Assembly: GCA_905250885.1 (NCBI GenBank)
Contig: CAJNOQ010002967.1
Location: forward strand, 1-21,986
DNA: 21,986 bases
Direction: 5' to 3'
Source: Didymodactylos carnosus
Taxonomy: Eukaryota > Rotifera > Eurotatoria > Philodinida > Philodinidae
The notes under the pieces are model-generated. The model was given only the letters and a program-made list of their open reading frames with translations, ran no database searches and was not told the origin of the DNA. The position numbers and the translations under genes are program-made. This document shows positions 17,021 to 21,986 of the stretch, piece after piece. Within the stretch, counting starts at the first letter, position 1. Each line of letters starts with the position of its first letter.

Positions 17021-19294
17021 ATGGCAAACAACCGTTATTCTCCAAAACAATACACTGTAACTTCCATGACAGATATCGGCCACATACAAGTTAATGAAGT
17101 AAGTTTGGAGTAAGATCCACACGGTTTCAAAGGTTTTCTTACTGTGGTAAGCTGAAACTTAAATGGGATACCCACAGAAATAGATTAGAAAACAAGAACT
17201 TCGTAGCTCCAGGCGTGTCTCGAGCGTTGTGAATGTGAAGAAAGGCAAAAGTCGAAGAGAACGTTTCTAATATCTGTGCATGCTTCAAACCGCGTAATAA
17301 TATTAGGAAGAAATCTGCATCCGGAGAGACGCCTCCACCCCAGGAGATCTTACGCTACTGTCGGTCACAGATTCAAACCCCGTAGCTCCCAACGACATTG
17401 GCCCGTCGGTGCGAAAATACGGTTCGTAGTAAGATCTGCCGCTTTCAATTATAAAGGATTAAAGTGTTTTGCATCCTGCGTTCTACCACCCTCCTGGCCA
17501 GCACATCTAAACAATTTGGCTGACGATAATACCAGGTAGAAGTTGTTTCTGATAAATACTGAGATAAATGTTCAGCCTTCTGGCCCGTCCCATCCGTAAG
17601 GTATAGGCGTCTGTTATCAAAATGATTCAACCGTTTTACTGCGCAGGAATCGCCACAAAGCTGCGTGAACATAGCTGGGCCACCTTTTCCCCTTGTTCAA
17701 TTTTTACAGGTTATTACTGTTAAGTAAGGGGTAAAGAAAAATCGTAATTAATAGGCAAAGGGACGAAAATGCAGTATGTCAGAGCTGACGAACGACATAG
17801 GAGGCGCTGAGGCCGACAAATGAGAAAGTGAAGAGTTGATAGAAAACGAAATAAAGGAGTTTGAGAAAAATGATAAAAGAAAAACAAACGAAAAATGTGT
17901 ATTCCGTTTGATGAAACTCTTCTCCTTATCCCTTTTCGGCTGAGTCCACCAAAGTATAACCGTCGAGGTTACATTCTAAATCTGGAGAGCCGAGAGAGGA
18001 GAGACAAAAGAGAAGAAGGCACTATATTTCAAGACAAAACAGAAAGAAACTAACTATTTCTGCATAAAAACACGATTTTTTCCTTTTTTGTTCCTGTGGT
18101 TCTGTTACTCGCTGCCTGCTTTGTCGGTATTTCAGCTGCAGATTTTCTGTCAATCGCAGGTAGATCTATTGCCTGAGGCCACGGGGCCTTTTGACTGAGA
18201 TACTATTTTAATCTTGGTACCAGTTTCCAAATAATAACAACCTAATTATCATTTCGCTTTCTCTTACCTTACAGAATCCTCGTGACGAGGTTAGGAAAGC
18301 CAAGGGCGAAAGAAAGGTATGGCGATTATGCGGTTTGTCAATCTATGAAATTCTGAGTATAATAACGAGTGCCGGTGTCTCGATAGCCCTTGGTGTTTAT
18401 ACATTTGTCAGCTCGGCTGAAGATCAAAAGACAAGTGAGAAAAATCGACAAGCTGATCTGGATACTGCGCGTTTGTTGAGACAACAGCAACTGTACGATG
18501 GATTTATTACTGAGATGTATAGATTACACAGACATGGTGAACTAAGTACAGAAGCAATTCCATGGGTATTTGCTAATGCACGCTATAGAGCTGCACATTC
18601 ACAATTCGATGCAGAACGTCAAGAACTCTGTCTTATATTTCTAAAAGAACGTAGATTAATTGGAATAAATGAAAAAGTCATTGACCCAACTGCTTCTCTT
18701 AGTCTTCGTCAAACATTCATTCTTTCGTCTAAATATCCGTCACACCTAATCAGATTGGATGGACTAAACTTTGATAACCTTCAGCTAAAAAGCTACACTC
18801 CAAATATATTTAAATTAGACATGCAAGGTGTCAAGTTCGACAAAGTACGTCTCTTGAACACATCCTTTGATCATGTTGACCTTACAAATGCAACTTTCGA
18901 AGGATCTGGTATTGAACAGACGAACTTTGTTCAATCATCTTTAGTCGAAACAGAATTTAATGGCACAAATTTGACGCAAACCAGTTTTGCCGGTTGTGAC
19001 TTACATCGAGTTGAATTCAATGACGCTATACTTCATCACATAAACTTTCGAAAGTCTGATCTAAGCGGTGCACAGTTTGTCAGATCGAATGTTACAACCG
19101 TTGATTTTAGCGAAGTACAGTTACAGGATGTATTGTTTAGTGATACAAAACTGACAAACTCAAACTTTGGTACAGCGGTTTTCGTAAACGTGACTTTTAA
19201 GAATGTAGTTTTTGAAAACACACCGCTTACACAAGAACAAATGAATTCGGCAGTGATACTGGGAAGCACAACACCTGTGCCAACTACAGGTTAG
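17021..19294 (+). CDS. Membrane-anchored pentapeptide-repeat protein
   Basis: Two exons: 17021-17098 (ATG, 26 codons, donor GAA/GTAAGT) and 18275-19294 (acceptor TTACCTTACAG). They join in phase 0 to give 365 residues. The ATG is the first after an in-frame TAA (16988-16990). The coding frame clearly runs upstream of the in-frame TTG at 18335 (GERKVWRLCG), so an upstream exon is needed. Residues about 50-75 (YEILSIITSAGVSIALGVY) form one membrane helix. A charged, coiled-coil-prone segment (EDQKTSEKNRQADLDTARLL) follows, then a conserved block (WVFANARYRAAHSQFDAERQ). From about residue 185 there are tandem pentapeptide repeats (TNATFEGSGIEQTNF, LTQTSFAGCDLHRVEF, LSGAQF) that form a right-handed quadrilateral beta-helix. 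The architecture matches an expanded bdelloid rotifer family I recall; its role is unknown. The stop TAG lies within a donor-like ACAG/GTTAGT, so a spliced longer C-terminus is possible. Confidence 0.8.
17099..18274 (+). other. Unusually long intron (1176 bp) holding less AT-rich DNA
   Basis: Donor GTAAGTTTGG; acceptor CTCTTACCTTACAG. Other introns here are 52-139 bp, so about 1.1 kb seems to have been inserted. 17165-17700 is visibly G+C richer than its surroundings, with CGTAGCTCC twice (about 17205 and 17381) and short open frames on both strands that look accidental. I found no TIRs or transposase. An extra exon, or an alternative first exon such as MSELTNDIGGAEADK at 17778, cannot be excluded. 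Confidence 0.5.
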
Positions 19295-20730
19295 TATTTG
19301 AAAACTGCGCGAGTTATAGCTGTACAGTGAACAGTTTTCCAAAGGCAGGCGAAGATTTTGGTTCAACAAAGTCTATTTGACTCCAGACAGAGCCTTTGTA
19401 CGTTTTCTGACATACTCTTTCTCTCGAGATCGGCGAGTCCTCGAAAAACCCGGCCTTTCTAGAGGCTTTGTAGATATGCGAACGCTGGAAAGCTTTCGTG
19501 AGGCCGGTTTAAAAATTTTTAAACGATCCCTTTGGATTTGCCATGGTCGGAGACCTATAGAAAATTCTTAATTTCAGAACGACCTATCGAGATTTTAACT
19601 TTTGGACACTGAACGAAATCCACCTGATCTTTGCTATTCATTCAGCAGAAACTTCCCTCTGCACCAACATCATAATCTAATTGCGCATATGGTAAGTGCC
19701 TGCAGACTAGTTTTCGGAAATTACTTCCGTCACAGTATTTCAGAATACTGACAGATGGCGTAGAAAAATCTTAGCTCAAAGTTCGACGAAGAACTTTAAA
19801 AATTTCTGTTTTCAAGAAAATTTAGCAAACTTTCGACTAAAAATAGTCGAGATACAAATATCCAGATGCAATTTTTTACGCTGATTCCGAACTCAGCGTT
19901 ATTTTTAACTAAACTAAAGCGCTTTCAAGCTAAGAAAATGTAAAAAACTTCTGAGAAACCAAGGTTTTTGGAAAATCTGCAACTCGGTAAGCTGTTATTG
20001 TGCAAGCAGTGTAGACGTAACACACGTAGAAGAACGTTCTCGTCTCGGTAGACCTTGGCTGAATTTGGCGCAAGCACTTCACTGAAAAGGGATCTTGTAA
20101 AAGTACTTAGTTTTTGATATACTCTATTCTTCATCTAACAGTAAAGCTTTAAAAACAATTTTTTTTAATCAGTCGATAGTCCATAGACTCAGCTTTTATA
20201 ATATGTGTGTTTCGTTTTATAACTCTAATGAAAATTGTCAGAGAAGGCTATATTTTCATAAAGCCTTGTAAAAATCGACAAATAACTGTAGCTTACTTTT
20301 CCGTAAGACCTTCAGCGCTACGGGCGAACTTTTTTCACATTAGATTACGCCATCGATTAGTGTATGCGTAGAACTATTTGAATCTCAAAAAATTTCACTT
20401 TGATTTTTTGACCTAATGTCCACTTGATTATCTACTGTGAGCTGAGCGAATCTATAATAACTTCTTAGGTGTCCGATAAAGATTGAGGCTTTTTGTTCTG
20501 CGTCTGCGCTTCTTATCAGATGAGGCAGAAAAAAACGTTTTATATAAGTTATTAACTCGGCCTAGGAACGTTATAGCCAAGTTGAAAAACCCTTGTTCTG
20601 TAGAGTTTTTATCGCGCTAACTTTATGTCGAGTCAAAACTAAATTTTGCTAATTTCGAGATTTCGAAAGGTTTTCTGGAAAACCGGGCGTTCTCATAATG
20701 CTCCTAGCATATACCGAAGTACCATCCTAG
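19295..20730. other. Gene-free stretch
   Basis: No supported gene. A stop-free stretch from about 19301 to 19377 contains NCASYSCTVNSFPKAGEDFG, which could be a read-through or spliced tail of the pentapeptide gene. The rest is moderately AT-rich decayed sequence. TCCTAGCATATA occurs twice at 20703-20736 (as CCTAGCATATA), immediately left of the ADP-ribosyltransferase fragment. No tRNA, hairpin or TIR was recognised. Confidence 0.4.
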
Positions 20731-21078
20731 CATATATTCAAAATAAACACTATTAAAAATTCAAGTGCTCGAGCACCATTTGCCAATATTCGCTCTCAGA
20801 ACGTCGCGAACGAGGAAGAAGTTCTATTTATTGTAGGCACAATATTTCGTGTTGATTCAGTTACGTTTTTGCACAGTAGCTCAATTTGCAAAGTGCGTCT
20901 TACGGTTTGCAATGAAAGGGATCAGTTAGATCAATTAAATAATTACCTCGATGATATTCTGCTGCAGTTGTGCGAGGTGTTACGTCGAGTGCATCCTCAG
21001 ATCAATACTCAGAAGATGCGAATTATGGATAAGTGCCTCTTGTACTATGTTGATAATCAGTCGAACTGTGAAAGATAG
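20731..21078 (+). pseudogene. ADP-ribosyltransferase (R-S-ExE type), C-terminal fragment
   Basis: Open from 20731 (after TAG at 20728-20730) to TGA at 21076-21078, 115 residues. It begins at a beta strand (HIFKINT), then RAPFANIRSQN and NEEEVLFIVGTIFRVDSV, the ExE catalytic strand and the strand after it. KVRLTVCNERDQLDQLNNY and a helical tail ending NQSNCER follow. In eukaryotic and toxin-like mono-ADP-ribosyltransferases the second Glu of ExE binds NAD and directs transfer to the target side chain; here both Glu are present. The Arg and S-T-S regions that make up the rest of the NAD site were not found upstream. So this is a 5'-truncated relic, or the last exon of a gene whose other exons I could not see (TAG at 20730 could be an acceptor). 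The C-terminus is homologous to the remnant at 7808-8020. Confidence 0.65.
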
Positions 21079-21986
21079 ATGATTTTGAGCAAAGCGATGA
21101 TGCTATTCGGTGATTCGCCTTGGTCCTAAGTTTGAGTTATCTAACAATCATGTTGTGATGACACACTTGAAAACTATCTACTATCTACCATTTCATTAGA
21201 TATTATTATTAACTGTTACTATTTCATCATTGTACATTCGTTTTTCTGTAAAATATTTTATCGTAATAATAATTTGTTGTTGGTGTGTAAAACCGAACTG
21301 CAGGTTATTTTTGTTATAGCAAGTTATAGAGGGCTAACGTGCTACTACAGGGGGGGGAGGGCTTCTATTATGGAAAGGGGTTTATTTGGATACCCAAGCA
21401 ACAAGAAGAGATCATCCAGAAGAGATTTGGTTTGTGAGAATATCTTCTCGGTTTCCAAAAACTGTAAAAAGGTACTCTAGAATACTCTATTGGAATCCAA
21501 ATCGGTATTTTCAAAAGCCAAAATGTTTCCGAGATCTCCAAAACCAAAAAAATATGCTTGAAAACGCTTGAGACGCTCGCAAATCCTTTCGGAAGCTCTT
21601 TATGGGTTCTGAGAGGATTTCCAAGAATACGGATTTTTTTAAAGTGTATAGTCGTAGTAACTTAATTCAATCTCACCCTCGAGACTGAATGTCCAAAATG
21701 TATTCAGTTGTAGTTATCTATAATTGCATCTCTTACACGATGTATATATTGAATAATTATTTCATTTGTTAAATATCTCTCAAATGAATTTTATTTACTA
21801 TTTAATGTTAGTAAAACATACATATTATACTGAAGTGCTTTTTTCTCAAAATGAAAAACACGAATTGTCATATCATTTGTCTTTGAAGTATTTTCCACTA
21901 TTTTGTTTGACTTTAGATTTGAAGATTTTTGAAGAATATTCCCATTGAGCCATATAACGTTTTGCAATGTCTCGTTGTCGGCGTAA
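21079..21986. other. Gene-free right end with degenerate repeats
   Basis: No gene supported. A G8 tract lies at 21350-21357. From about 21440 to 21640 there are diverged short motifs (TTTCCAAAAAC, TTGGAATCC, TTTCCGAGATCTCC, GCTTGAAAACGCTTGAGACGC), similar in texture to 1470-1680. The final 300 bp are plain AT-rich sequence with a chance frame. Confidence 0.45.

Noticed and set aside
17370..17380. B-box-like GATTCAAACCC suggesting a tRNA or SINE
   Set aside because: Two mismatches to the consensus, no A box at the right distance and no cloverleaf could be folded.
19036..19369. Minus-strand frames opposite the pentapeptide gene
   Set aside because: Shadows of the repeat-rich plus-strand coding exon.
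1..21986. CRISPR array, prophage, telomeric repeat array, rRNA or tRNA genes
   Set aside because: No regularly spaced direct repeats, no phage genes, no tandem G-rich telomere-like units and no recognisable structural RNA were seen on either strand.

Overview
The window reads as nuclear DNA of a small-genome invertebrate, most likely a bdelloid rotifer (Adineta/Rotaria type). This is inference from several traits. The DNA is strongly AT-rich and uses the standard code. Genes are split by very short GT-AG introns (52, 53, 62 and 86 bp). The best-preserved gene is a membrane-anchored pentapeptide-repeat protein of a type I associate with bdelloid gene sets. Two remnants of R-S-ExE ADP-ribosyltransferase genes, another expanded bdelloid family, are present, and mobile elements and broken genes are dense. 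No bacterial operons, rRNA, tRNA or CRISPR array were found.

Layout. 1-1041: a dead mariner (DD34D type) transposase with two in-frame stops and a lost catalytic Asp. 1042-1910: degenerate short repeats and one imperfect hairpin. 1911-3038 (-): a spliced gene of 335 codons with a nucleotidyltransferase-like C-terminal half. 4594-5529 (-): a four-exon gene of 203 codons and unknown function, whose second intron carries an 85-nt near-perfect hairpin. 5530-9490: AT-rich, with faint coding remnants, including an unidentified pseudogene (7148-7519) and a broken ADP-ribosyltransferase tail (about 7690-8020). 9495-9660: an AT microsatellite and a small tandem repeat built on a TGACAGCTGTCA palindrome. 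9670-11712: an almost intact Tc1/mariner-superfamily element with 196-bp terminal inverted repeats and a spliced transposase, itself invaded by a 247-bp foldback element (11271-11517).

12000-16850 is a rearranged mosaic. It holds an exact 83-bp inverted pair (12180 and 16204), an exact 176-bp direct pair (12623 and 16657), a 52-bp spacerless perfect palindrome (13230-13281) and a second palindrome (16589-16649) lying 7 bp from one direct-repeat copy. A decayed non-LTR retrotransposon runs through it on the minus strand (13545-15070). 17021-19294 (+): the pentapeptide-repeat gene, reconstructed as two exons around an unusually long intron (17099-18274). 20731-21078: a second ADP-ribosyltransferase C-terminal fragment. 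The rest of the right end is gene-poor, with degenerate repeats.

The genes do not form a pathway. The picture is an accessory, repeat-rich (possibly subtelomeric) region where mobile elements, foldback insertions and break-repair scars have taken genes apart. The most informative signals are the intronic hairpin, the nested recent transposons, and the palindrome/duplication complex at 12-17 kb.
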